Of a stretch of DNA of 64,000 bases, positions 46,440 through 57,065 are shown in pieces (positions within the stretch are counted from its first letter, which is position 1; each line of letters starts with the position of its first letter). A program made the position numbers and the translations under genes. The notes below the pieces were generated by a model that was not told where the DNA came from, did no database searches, and saw only the letters and a list, made by a program, of their open reading frames with translations. Where the stretch lies: NCBI GenBank assembly GCA_944739405.2, contig OX123182.2:103891279-103955278 (forward strand), written 5' to 3'. Source of the DNA: Euclidia mi (lineage: Eukaryota > Arthropoda > Insecta > Lepidoptera > Erebidae).

Positions 46440-48280
46440 TCAAATTCAAAATCCTTTATTCATTTGGGTCACAATGTGACGCTTATGAACGTCAAAAGAA
46501 TTAATTTATAAAATAATTACTTATAGACTCTACATTTACATTTACTGCCACGTTCGCAAAGCAATAGGTAGAACCATGAGAAAGAACGGGCAATAAAACT
46601 CACGGTCACTCTTTTTCATCGCCAGGTTTTGCATAATACACATAATTTACATTTTGTATGGTGCTGCAACTGTTACACCTTCTATATCACTTGTATATAT
46701 TTACTGTACATAATAATACTCAAGCATAATACTTTTGATGTTCATTTGGTTAGTCTCCTCAGAATAGACATGGTGAAACAGGAGCATCCACTTACATTAT
46801 ATATACCTAATAATGCAGGCAATCCGCGAAAGTGATCAGAACCATGATGGAAATGATGCAGTTAAATATTAAAATCTAATACCAGCTCGCTAGACCGTTA
46901 TCGACCAGTCATCGCAAGGAGCACCCGTTCACGAGTATGACGCATGTGCCAGCCATCATCCTTCTCGCCATATTAGAGGGACAGGGATGACCCGACACAC
47001 GACGCCACCACAAGAAACGACATTTTAGTGAGCATGGCGACAACGGTATACGAACCAGCAGTAAGAAACAATCTATTGGGTATACTGACCATGACCGCCA
47101 ATTACCTCCATTTTCCAGATCGTTATTATTAACATTAATTAGTGAAACGCGTGAAGGAATGCAAATGTAGAAAGAATTTTGTGAAGGTGACAAGTGAGCA
47201 ATGATAGGGATAAATAATGTTAAACTACATTCAACAAATTATAAAAATATCCAAATCCTGCAAAAATCATGTGTTCACGAGGCACCTCCACTTAACATGT
47301 AAATAAAATAATTGTGAGTTAAACAAGCCTAAGCCTATCCCCACGTTGGCTTATCATTTAAAAATTCCTTAATAGTGTAATAACCCCTTTGTAAAAGAAA
47401 GTTCCTAATTGTCCGTTTGTATTTGTGCATGGGTGAATTCATTATTTCAAGAGGTTATTTGTTGAAAAATCGTATACCAATCCCCGCAAATGAGTTCTGA
47501 ACTTTATGTAGACGGTAGTTAGTTCCCACCAGGTTTATGCTTATTCCTTGTGTTCAGTTTGTGCAAATCACTATTTTTGCGGTATAGAATTGAATTTTTC
47601 TTAATGTAAATTAAGTTAGCATATATATATTGCGATGCAACTGTCAATATATCTACTTCTTTAAATTTATCACGTAAAGAATCTCTAGCACCTAACTTAT
47701 AAATTGCACGTATTGCCCTCTTTTGAATGACAAAAATAGTCTGTGTATCAGCAGCTGTACCCCATAACATTATTCCGTAAGACATTACGCTGTGAAAATA
47801 ACTAAAGTAAACTAGTCTAGCAGTATCTATATCTGTGAATTCCCTAACTTTTCTAACTGCAAACGCTGCAGAACTAAGTTTTTACTGCGAGACAGGATAT
47901 TTGGGCGCCCCACTGAAGCTTACTATCTAAAGTTAGACCTAAGAATACGGTTGATTCGACTAGTTGAATTGTTTCCTTATTTAAAATTATATTAGTAGGA
48001 ACACTTTTGACATTAGGCAAAGAGAATTTAACACATTTCGTTTTGCTAGAATTTAGTACCAAATTATTTACATACATACATATACATATCGTCCACGCCT
48101 TTTATCCCCGAAGGGGTAGGCAGAGGTGTATTTCTACACCCACCCTTCGCCAGATATACTTTAGTCCCACGTAATAAGGGGCGAGCCTATTGCCGTACCG
48201 GGCACATTTCCAGACTCCGTGCTGCTACTGAGAATTTCGTGACAGAAAAACCCAATAACACTGCCCGACCCAGGAATCGA
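44909..48280. repeat. left arm of large inverted repeat
   Basis: Reverse complement of 48934-52304, with a few single-base indels and substitutions over about 3.4 kb. Paired coordinates sum to about 97210-97214. It contains LINE2, LINE1 C-terminus with 3' UTR, and most of a SINE-A. The other arm runs into a gap, so the true arm may be longer. Confidence 0.95.
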
Positions 48281-48930
48281 ACCCGGGACCTCCCGATCCC
48301 ACGCGCACATTTATGCCGCGAGACCAACGAGGCAGTTACCAAATTATTTATCGAAAACCAATCTAATACTTGTGCAAGAGCGTAATTGACGGTATCAAAG
48401 TTACTTGAATTGCGATCAACTTTAAAAATTTGTGACGTATCGTCGGCAAACAAAACAATATCACATAAATTTTGAACAAATAACGGCAAATCATTAATAT
48501 ATATTAAAAAAAGAAATGGACCGAGAATAGAGCCCTGTGGAACGCCCATTCCCACTGGCAAACCTAGAGACCTACTCCCATTAACATCTACATACTGAAT
48601 TCTATCACTAAGGTAGCTGGCAACAAGATTGAGTGCGGTATCTCTAATACCATAAAGTTTCAATTTACGTAAAAGTGTATTATGTTCTACACAATCAAAC
48701 GCCTTTGACAGGTCACAAAAAACACCAATGGCATCCTTCGAGTTTTCCCAAGCATTAAAGATATGCTTTAACAAAGTTACACCGGCATCAACGGTGGAGC
48801 GACCCTTAGTGAAGCCATACTGCTCACTGTCTAATAAATTATTTGTGTGAAAGTGGCTCTCTAATTGATGCAAAATAATCTTTTCAAAAATTTTACTAAA
48901 AGCAGACAAGATAGAAATTGGCCGAAAATT
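46440..48930 (-). pseudogene. LINE1 copy a: reverse transcriptase and 3' UTR
   Basis: Minus strand from 48930: SNFRPISILSAFSKIFEKII, GFTKGRSTVDAG, VFCDLSKAFDCVEHNTLL (first catalytic Asp), GVPQGSILGPFLFLIYIND and VLFADDTSQIF, then a SINE-A insertion. The C-terminal part follows: SKTKCVKFSLPNV, FLGLTLDSKLQWGAQI, SYGIMLWGTAADT. It is closed by a frameshift (extra G near 47530), then about 1 kb of 3' UTR ending in AATAAAGGATTTTGAATTTGAA-like text at 46440. The N-terminus and endonuclease are absent. Motifs are CR1/Jockey-like. Confidence 0.9.
48071..48336 (-). mobile_element. SINE-A inserted in LINE1 copy a
   Basis: Full SINE-A (266 bases) inside LINE1 codons, bounded by a 14-base duplication taccaaattattta (48057-48070, 48337-48350). 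It carries B box gggttcgattcc read on minus and ends in (ATGT)-type tail. It is the mirror image of 53959-54223, differing by a one-base insertion near 48092 (gtccacgcc). Confidence 0.95.
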
Positions 48931-48933
48931 ACT
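48281..48933. other. spacer of the large inverted repeat
   Basis: 653 bases of single-sequence spacer: the tRNA-like head of the SINE-A and the LINE1 palm region. The same segment lies between the arms of the 52.5-54.6 kb copy but in the opposite orientation. Confidence 0.85.
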
Positions 48934-49140
48934 TCGATTCCTGGGTCGGGCAGTGTTATTGGGTTTTTCTGTCACGAAATTCTCAGTAGCAGCATGGAGT
49001 CTGGAAATGTGCCCGGTACGGCAATAGGCTCGCCCCTTATTACGTGGGACTAAAGTATATCTGGCGAAGGGTGGGTGTAGAAATACACCTCTGCCTACCC
49101 CTTCGGGGATAAAAGGCGTGACGATATGTATATGTATGTA
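48934..49140 (+). mobile_element. SINE-A, head-less copy at arm boundary
   Basis: The 3' three-quarters of SINE-A, starting at the B box and fused on its left to LINE1 codons (cgaagtaattttcggcc read on minus). It was created by the inverted-repeat breakpoint, not by insertion. Confidence 0.9.
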
Positions 49141-50770
49141 TGTAAATAATTTGGTACTAAATTCTAGCAAAACGAAATGTGTTAAATTCTCTTTGCCTAA
49201 TGTCAAAAGTGTTCCTACTAATATAATTTTAAATAAGGAAACAATTCAACTAGTCGAATCAACCGTATTCTTAGGTCTAACTTTAGATAGTAAGCTTCAG
49301 TGGGGCGCCCAAATATCCTGTCTCGCAGTAAAACTTAGTTCTGCAGCGTTTGCAGTTAGAAAAGTTAGGGAATTCACAGATATAGATACTGCTAGACTAG
49401 TTTACTTTAGTTATTTTCACAGCGTAATGTCTTACGGAATAATGTTATGGGGTACAGCTGCTGATACACAGACTATTTTTGTCATTCAAAAGAGGGCAAT
49501 ACGTGCAATTTATAAGTTAGGTGCTAGAGATTCTTTACGTGATAAATTTAAAGAAGTAGATATATTGACAGTTGCATCGCAATATATATATGCTAACTTA
49601 ATTTACATTAAGAAAAATTCAATTCTATACCGCAAAAATAGTGATTTGCACAAACTGAACACAAGGAATAAGCATAAACTGGTGGGAACTAACTACCGTC
49701 TACATAAAGTTCAGAACTCATTTGCGGGGATTGGTATACGATTTTTCAACAAATAACCTCTTGAAATAATGAATTCACCCATGCACAAATACAAACGGAC
49801 AATTAGGAACTTTCTTTTACAAAGGGGTTATTACACTATTAAGGAATTTTTAAATGATAAGCCAACGTGGGGATAGGCTTAGGCTTGTTTAACTCACAAT
49901 TATTTTATTTACATGTTAAGTGGAGGTGCCTCGTGAACACATGATTTTTGCAGGATTTGGATATTTTTATAATTTGTTGAATGTAGTTTAACATTATTTA
50001 TCCCTATCATTGCTCACTTGTCACCTTCACAAAATTCTTTCTACATTTGCATTCCTTCACGCGTTTCACTAATTAATGTTAATAATAACGATCTGGAAAA
50101 TGGAGGTAATTGGCGGTCATGGTCAGTATACCAATAGATTGTTTCTTACTGCTGGTTCGTATACCGTTGTCGCCATGCTCACTAAAATGTCGTTTCTTGT
50201 GGTGGCGTCGTGTGTCGGGTCATCCCTGTCCCTCTAATATGGCGAGAAGGATGATGGCTGGCACATGCGTCATACTCGTGAACGGGTGCTCCTTGCGATG
50301 ACTGGTCGATAACGGTCTAGCGAGCTGGTATTAGATTTTAATATTTAACTGCATCATTTCCATCATAGTTCTGATCACTTTCGCGGATTGCCTGCATTAT
50401 TAGGTATATATAATGTAAGTGGATGCTCCTGTTTCACCATGTCTATTCTGAGGAGACTAACCAAATGAACATCAAAAGTATTATGCTTGAGTATTATTAT
50501 GTACAGTAAATATATACAAGTGATATAGAAGGTGTAACAGTTGCAGCACCATACAAAATGTAAATTATGTGTATTATGCAAAACCTGGCGATGAAAAAGA
50601 GTGACCGTGAGTTTTATTGCCCGTTTCTTTCTCATGGTTCTACCTATTGCTTTGCGAACGTGGCAGTAAATGTAAATGTAGAGTCTATAAGTAATTATTT
50701 TATAAATTAATTCTTTTGACGTTCATAAGCGTCACATTGTGACCCAAATGAATAAAGGATTTTGAATTTG
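49141..50770 (+). pseudogene. LINE1 copy b: C-terminus and 3' UTR
   Basis: An unbroken frame (to 49756) from SSKTKCVKFSLPNVKS to NSFAGIGIRFFNK, the LINE1 C-terminal region, then about 1 kb 3' UTR ending cccaaatgaataaaggattt tgaatttgaa. Unlike copy a it has no frameshift here. The palm lies across the breakpoint in the opposite direction. Confidence 0.9.
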
Positions 50771-52304
50771 AATAGCTGTTTGTTGTTGTTTTGTTATTTT
50801 TATGTCCAGCAGCATTACAAATTACATTTAAACATATATGTTGCAATAAAATTTAACTCAAATACCTGTATTATAGCGATTTACCGCCCCCCTGCTCAGT
50901 ACAACACCAATGACTTCAACGTATCACTTGACACGCTCTTAAAAAAAATGTCGAATTACCAACCATTATCATATGTGGCGACATAAATATTGACATTGTG
51001 CACAACACCAAAGATAAACGGTCATCAGATTATCTTAATATTTTAGCTAGTCACGCTGTACTGGCTGCTCATAATGAGTCCACTCACAGTCGGACGTGTT
51101 TAGATCATGTAATGCTCAAAACTAAATTAACTGCTACATGTTTTGTTTGTGAATCATCTGTTACAGATCATGACTGCGTAGGTTTATATTTAAACCTAAT
51201 AACAAAACTTCCGCAGCAAGTTAAAACAATAAACCGTTTTGACTATGTGAAACTGGACATGGCAGTCAATAATTTGGATTTCACAGAGATATTACAATCC
51301 AACGATGTTGAATTAGCGACCAATCTTCTAATATCCTATTTAAACGAAGCAATAACGAACAACTCTAAAATAGTCAGAGTCTCAAATCGGAAGAGAGTGT
51401 ATAAACCGTGGATTACTGATGGTCTGTTACGCTGTATAAGAAACAGAGACAGCTTACATAAAAAGATAAAGAAGAATCCCAACGATGAAGTTCTCAAAAA
51501 CAACTTATAAACATTACCGTAATTACTGTACAACAATTATAAAAAACACAAAATAAACTATGATAGAACGGAAATAGAAAAGACAAAACACAATGGTAAA
51601 AAACTATGGCAGACAATCAATAACATATGTTCAACAAAAAGGAATACAGATAATTCGTCCAGTCTTATCACTACGGATAACCCAAAGGATTGCGTTGACA
51701 AAGTGAACGTATTCTTTGCGAACATTGGCAAATCGTTAGCTGAAAAGATAACAAGAGGCAATAACCAAAGCACAACTCACTAGGCTTCTGTTCACCGAAC
51801 GCTTAAGTCTTTCGTACTACTACCTACAGATGAAGGGGAAATAAAGCAACTTATACTGGGTCTAAGAGAAGACGCCGTGGTTGGAATCGATCAAATATCT
51901 GGCAGAATCTTAAAACGGTACAAAGACTCGCTCATACCACCTCTGACCACCTCGCTTTCAACACCGGTGTCTTTCCACGTGCACTGAAGATAGCTATTGT
52001 GAAGCCTATCTACAAAAATGTAGAGAAGAGTTGCATAAATAACTATAGGCCAATTTCAATTTTGTCCACACTCTCAAAGATCTTGGAGCGCTTAATTAAC
52101 ATACGACTTCTGAGATATTTGGAATCAAATGAGCTTCTCTCATCTGCCCAATTTGGTTTTCGAGCCAAAAAAATCCACGAATGACGCTTTACATGAGCTC
52201 ACTTACTCAATCGTTACTAACACCGATAAGAGAAGAAAGTGTCTAACGGTATTCTTCGACCTAGCAAAGGCCTTTGATACCGTTTGTACCAAACTCCTTG
52301 TTGA
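50771..52304 (+). pseudogene. LINE2 copy b: endonuclease to start of reverse transcriptase
   Basis: Mirror of 44909-46439: CIIAIYRPPAQYN (here with Gln instead of the stop in copy a), endonuclease block at 50998-51510, linker, then NNYRPISILSTLSKILERL and FFDLAKAFDTVCTKLL before the gap. Indels differ slightly from copy a: an extra A near 52172 and a two-base change near 51500. The arms are therefore not an exact mirror. Confidence 0.9.
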
Positions 52305-52504
52305 NNNNNNNNNNNNNNNNNNNNNNNNNNNNNNNNNNNNNNNNNNNNNNNNNNNNNNNNNNNNNNNNNNNNNNNNNNNNNNNNNNNNNNNNNNNNNNNN
52401 NNNNNNNNNNNNNNNNNNNNNNNNNNNNNNNNNNNNNNNNNNNNNNNNNNNNNNNNNNNNNNNNNNNNNNNNNNNNNNNNNNNNNNNNNNNNNNNNNNNN
52501 NNNN
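52305..52504. other. 200-base assembly gap
   Basis: Exactly 200 Ns, the look of a scaffold gap of unknown size. It interrupts LINE2 copy b, and on the far side the sequence resumes in LINE1 3' UTR in the opposite orientation. Confidence 1.
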
Positions 52505-53149
52505 ATTTGTGCATGGGTGAATTCATTATTTCAAGAGGTTATTTGTTGAAAAATCGTATACCAATCCCCGCAAATGAGTTCTGAACTTTATGTAGACGGT
52601 AGTTAGTTCCCACCAGTTTATGCTTATTCCTTGTGTTCAGTTTGTGCAAATCACTATTTTTGCGGTATAGAATTGAATTTTTCTTAATGTAAATTAAGTT
52701 AGCATATATATATTGCGATGCAACTGTCAATATATCTACTTCTTTAAATTTATCACGTAAAGAATCTCTAGCACCTAACTTATAAATTGCACGTATTGCC
52801 CTCTTTTGAATGACAAAAATAGTCTGTGTATCAGCAGCTGTACCCCATAACATTATTCCGTAAGACATTACGCTGTGAAAATAACTAAAGTAAACTAGTC
52901 TAGCAGTATCTATATCTGTGAATTCCCTAACTTTTCTAACTGCAAACGCTGCAGAACTAAGTTTTACTGCGAGACAGGATATTTGGGCGCCCCACTGAAG
53001 CTTACTATCTAAAGTTAGACCTAAGAATACGGTTGATTCGACTAGTTGAATTGTTTCCTTATTTAAAATTATATTAGTAGGAACACTTTTGACATTAGGC
53101 AAAGAGAATTTAACACATTTCGTTTTGCTAGAATTTAGTACCAAATTAT
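52505..53149 (-). pseudogene. LINE1 copy d: C-terminus
   Basis: Reverse complement of 49141-49790, with the same unbroken C-terminal frame (52539-53177 including part of the SINE tail). Confidence 0.9.
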
Positions 53150-53361
53150 TTACATACATACATATACATATCGTCACGCCTTTTATCCCCGAAGGGGTAG
53201 GCAGAGGTGTATTTCTACACCCACCCTTCGCCAGATATACTTTAGTCCCACGTAATAAGGGGCGAGCCTATTGCCGTACCGGGCACATTTCCAGACTCCG
53301 TGCTGCTACTGAGAATTTCGTGACAGAAAAACCCAATAACACTGCCCGACCCAGGAATCGA
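53150..53361 (-). mobile_element. SINE-A, head-less copy (mirror of 48934-49140)
   Basis: Same breakpoint at the B box, fused to LINE1 codons on its right. Sharing the identical breakpoint shows the two regions descend from one rearranged ancestor. Confidence 0.9.
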
Positions 53362-54567
53362 AGTAATTTTCGGCCAATTTCTATCTTGTCTGCTATTAGT
53401 AAAATTTTTGAAAAGATTATTTTGCATCAATTAGAGAGCCACTTTCACACAAATAATTTATTAGACAGTGAGCAGTATGGCTTCACTAAGGGTCGCTCCA
53501 CCGTTGATGCCGGTGTAACTTTGTTAAAGCATATCTTTAATGCTTGGGAAAACTCGAAGGATGCCATTGGTGTTTTTTGTGACCTGTCAAAGGCGTTTGA
53601 TTGTGTAGAACATAATACACTTTTACGTAAATTGAAACTTTATGGTATTAGAGATACCGCACTCAATCTTGTTGCCAGCTACCTTAGTGATAGAATTCAG
53701 TATGTAGATGTTAATGGGAGTAGGTCTCTAGGTTTGCCAGTGGGAATGGGCGTTCCACAGGGCTCTATTCTCGGTCCATTTCTTTTTTTAATATATATTA
53801 ATGATTTGCCGTTATTTGTTCAAAATTTATGTGATATTGTTTTGTTTGCCGACGATACGTCACAAATTTTTAAAGTTGATCGCAATTCAAGTAACTTTGA
53901 TACCGTCAATTACGCTCTTGCACAAGTATTAGATTGGTTTTCGATAAATAATTTGGTAACTGCCTCGTTGGTCTCGCGGCATAAATGTGCGCGTGGGATC
54001 GGGAGGTCCCGGGTTCGATTCCTGGGTCGGGCAGTGTTATTGGGTTTTTCTGTCACGAAATTCTCAGTAGCAGCACGGAGTCTGGAAATGTGCCCGGTAC
54101 GGCAATAGGCTCGCCCCTTATTACGTGGGACTAAAGTATATCTGGCGAAGGGTGGGTGTAGAAATACACCTCTGCCTACCCCTTCGGGGATAAAAGGCGT
54201 GACGATATGTATATGTATGTATGTAAATAATTTGGTACTAAATTCTAGCAAAACGAAATGTGTTAAATTCTCTTTGCCTAATGTCAAAAGTGTTCCTACT
54301 AATATAATTTTAAATAAGGAAACAATTCAACTAGTCGAATCAACCGTATTCTTAGGTCTAACTTTAGATAGTAAGCTTCAGTGGGGCGCCCAAATATCCT
54401 GTCTCGCAGTAAAACTTAGTTCTGCAGCGTTTGCAGTTAGAAAAGTTAGGGAATTCACAGATATAGATACTGCTAGACTAGTTTACTTTAGTTATTTTCA
54501 CAGCGTAATGTCTTACGGAATAATGTTATGGGGTACAGCTGCTGATACACAGACTATTTTTGTCATT
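53362..54567 (+). pseudogene. LINE1 copy c: palm, SINE-A, partial C-terminus
   Basis: Starts SNFRPISILSAISKIFEKII and continues through FFCDLSKAFDC-type palm and VLFADDTSQIF to the SINE-A, then the C-terminal block to WGTAADTQTIFVI. There it is cut and fused to block L (54568). Confidence 0.9.
53959..54223 (+). mobile_element. SINE-A, reference full copy
   Basis: 265 bases with A box ttggtctcgcggcataaatg, B box gggttcgattcctgg, conserved body and tail ctacccc-ttcgggga-taaaaggcgtgacg ending in (TATG)n. The duplication taaataatttggta (53945-53958, 54224-54237) marks precise insertion into the LINE1 frame. Pol III-type SINE, no coding. Confidence 0.95.
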
Positions 54568-55520
54568 GAAATAAAGAAGAAGAAATATATCTTTATTGCA
54601 AGCACGCTGCACAATACTCATTAATTTTATATGTACTTATTCTAAAAACAAAAAAAGAAACACACCAAAAACACACTGTGGCGAAGTCAATATACACTGA
54701 CTCAACTATTTGGCAACTTGTTGCCATCATAATGACACTTGGCATGTCTTGTCAACTGTCACAAACGGAGTTGAGTTGAGTAAGGTAGTTGACATTGACA
54801 TTTATGTGATACGTGTCACCACGTGCCTCGCCACGTGTATCTACACCAGAGAGTGAACAATTTATAATTATTATGCTTTTGCAAATACAATCATTACAAT
54901 TAACTTAAACAACAATAACCGCATGAGCATTATACACTGCGTGCCGCAATTCGGGCTGACACTCAGCAAACACTGTGATGGACGCCATAGTTCCAATCAC
55001 AGTACTGATTTTTAGTGCCACCACGTATTATGTCAAAAGGCCACTGAAACGTGATGGTCATATTCTTAGAGTCTACGTACCATTATATAAGGCACATGTA
55101 CAACTATTTATGACTACTTAAGTACAACTTCAAAACATGTGTTTACAAGTAACAGGGGAATACATAAATATAAGGTATGCCTGTTTATTAAGTTTCTACA
55201 TTTAATTTACTTATTTGCTCCTAGAGGATGATATGACATTATTTTTGTTTAATGTTAATTTTTCAGGAGTTGCTGCAAGTCCCCAACCAGACCTCAAAGC
55301 AGAGATACTCATATGCTGTAAGCAATCCAGACTTATGTTACTAGGGCTGTATCCTCACAGGTAAGTACCTTGTAACTGTAGTTTTTGTTGAGAGTGTAAA
55401 TAGCTCTTGAGGTTCCTTTTAAATGAAGCTTTTATTTTCAGGTCCCTTATCGGAGGAGGCAAATTGTTCCAGCATTTTGTACCTAAATATCTAAAAGAGC
55501 CCCGGAAAGCGGTACGGTGT
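54568..55520 (-). pseudogene. block L copy 1: LINE 3' end (C-terminus and 3' UTR)
   Basis: The minus strand opens HRTAFRGSFRYLGTKCWNNL, then PPIRDLKIKASFKRNLKSYL and a stop. This is the end of a CR1/Jockey-type reverse transcriptase ORF. About 830 bases of 3' UTR follow, with AATAAA and a cttcttctt-rich tail. It starts mid-ORF (5'-truncated). At 54568 it is fused to LINE1 with only two to three bases in common. The plus strand of the same block carries a splice-like cassette (see findings). Confidence 0.85.
54568..55520. repeat. inverted repeat arm, partner 56113-57065
   Basis: Coordinate sum 111633 over about 950 bases. The spacer of about 590 bases holds the LINE3 linker and a dispersed repeat. 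Confidence 0.95.
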
Positions 55521-55813
55521 TTAAACTACTTTGAACATTATTAATAATGAGACTGGGCGAGCTAAATTAGTAGATAACAATTATGAATTAAAATTTAATG
55601 GTGAAATTATTACTAGGAAAACTGATGTTGCTTAGACTTTTAACAAATAATATCTAAAAGAGCCCCGGAAAGCGGTACGGTGTTTAAACTACTTTGAACA
55701 TTATTAATAATGAGACTGGGCGAGCTAAATTAGTAGATAACAATTATGAATTAAAATTTAATGGTGAAATTATTACTAGGAAAACTGATGTTGCTTAGAC
55801 TTTTAACAATTTC
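55488..55813 (+). repeat. 163-base tandem duplication
   Basis: The segment from ctaaaagagccccggaaagc through gatgttgcttagacttttaa occurs twice with a period of 163. It spans the junction between block L and the LINE3 linker. The corresponding locus at 61.43-61.81 kb has one unit only. Confidence 0.95.
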
Positions 55814-56025
55814 TTCTTAAACATACCAGTGAACACAACCAGCTGTCTAGATTCATGTCCAAGCAAAGCAGAAATGTTGGTTAGGGGCAACGTGAATGAG
55901 TGTGATGTGCTTTTTAAAGGAGATGTACCATTTGGCCATACATTATGGGCCTGGCACGGCCAAACACAACACCATGTGTGTTTTGAAGATAAATGACTAC
56001 TCTATTAACCTGTATAATTTCTTTA
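55521..56025 (+). pseudogene. LINE3 linker region (endonuclease to reverse transcriptase)
   Basis: Frame reads RAKLVDNNYELKFNGEIIT, a stop, then FNNFFLNIP and DSCPSKAEMLVRGNVNECDV, the FN-FF-type linker that precedes the reverse transcriptase in CR1/Jockey LINEs. It is cut at 56025 where the dispersed repeat joins. Carries the tandem duplication. Confidence 0.65.
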
Positions 56026-56112
56026 ATTCGTATAGTAGGAAGAAGGATGAAAGACGCGTGCCTTTCACTTTTTATGTCTGTCTCTCTCTCTCTTAGGCGG
56101 GACGCGTGAACG
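56026..56112 (+). repeat. dispersed repeat at junction (as at 1993-2163)
   Basis: attcgtatagtaggaagaag to gcgggacgcgtg matches 2086-2163, then nine bases join it to block L. Confidence 0.85.
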
Positions 56113-57065
56113 ACACCGTACCGCTTTCCGGGGCTCTTTTAGATATTTAGGTACAAAATGCTGGAACAATTTGCCTCCTCCGATAAGGGACCTGAAAATA
56201 AAAGCTTCATTTAAAAGGAACCTCAAGAGCTATTTACACTCTCAACAAAAACTACAGTTACAAGGTACTTACCTGTGAGGATACAGCCCTAGTAACATAA
56301 GTCTGGATTGCTTACAGCATATGAGTATCTCTGCTTTGAGGTCTGGTTGGGGACTTGCAGCAACTCCTGAAAAATTAACATTAAACAAAAATAATGTCAT
56401 ATCATCCTCTAGGAGCAAATAAGTAAATTAAATGTAGAAACTTAATAAACAGGCATACCTTATATTTATGTATTCCCCTGTTACTTGTAAACACATGTTT
56501 TGAAGTTGTACTTAAGTAGTCATAAATAGTTGTACATGTGCCTTATATAATGGTACGTAGACTCTAAGAATATGACCATCACGTTTCAGTGGCCTTTTGA
56601 CATAATACGTGGTGGCACTAAAAATCAGTACTGTGATTGGAACTATGGCGTCCATCACAGTGTTTGCTGAGTGTCAGCCCGAATTGCGGCACGCAGTGTA
56701 TAATGCTCATGCGGTTATTGTTGTTTAAGTTAATTGTAATGATTGTATTTGCAAAAGCATAATAATTATAAATTGTTCACTCTCTGGTGTAGATACACGT
56801 GGCGAGGCACGTGGTGACACGTATCACATAAATGTCAATGTCAACTACCTTACTCAACTCAACTCCGTTTGTGACAGTTGACAAGACATGCCAAGTGTCA
56901 TTATGATGGCAACAAGTTGCCAAATAGTTGAGTCAGTGTATATTGACTTCGCCACAGTGTGTTTTTGGTGTGTTTCTTTTTTTGTTTTTAGAATAAGTAC
57001 ATATAAAATTAATGAGTATTGTGCAGCGTGCTTGCAATAAAGATATATTTCTTCTTCTTTATTTC
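56113..57065 (+). pseudogene. block L copy 2: LINE 3' end
   Basis: Mirror of 54568-55520: HRTAFRGSFRYLGTKCWNNL frame from about 56114, stop after GTYL, then 3' UTR to AATAAA at 57036-57041 and a cttcttcttt tail that runs into LINE3 in antisense. Confidence 0.85.

Larger units (their letters stand above)
48934..52304. repeat. right arm of large inverted repeat
   Basis: Mirror of 44909-48280. It begins abruptly inside SINE-A at tcgattcctgggtcgggcag and is cut on the right by the 200-N gap. Confidence 0.95.
52505..54567. repeat. inverted copy of 47728-49790
   Basis: Coordinates pair to a sum of 102295 over about 2.06 kb. It holds LINE1 C-term, head-less SINE-A, LINE1 palm, full SINE-A and LINE1 C-term. 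A few amino-acid differences (Phe/Ile and His/Arg in the translated palm frame) distinguish the two copies. Confidence 0.95.

Noticed and set aside
46909..47193. 94-codon minus-strand frame (and mirror at 50110-50301)
   Set aside because: Lies in the LINE1 3' UTR. Repeated only because the region is duplicated.
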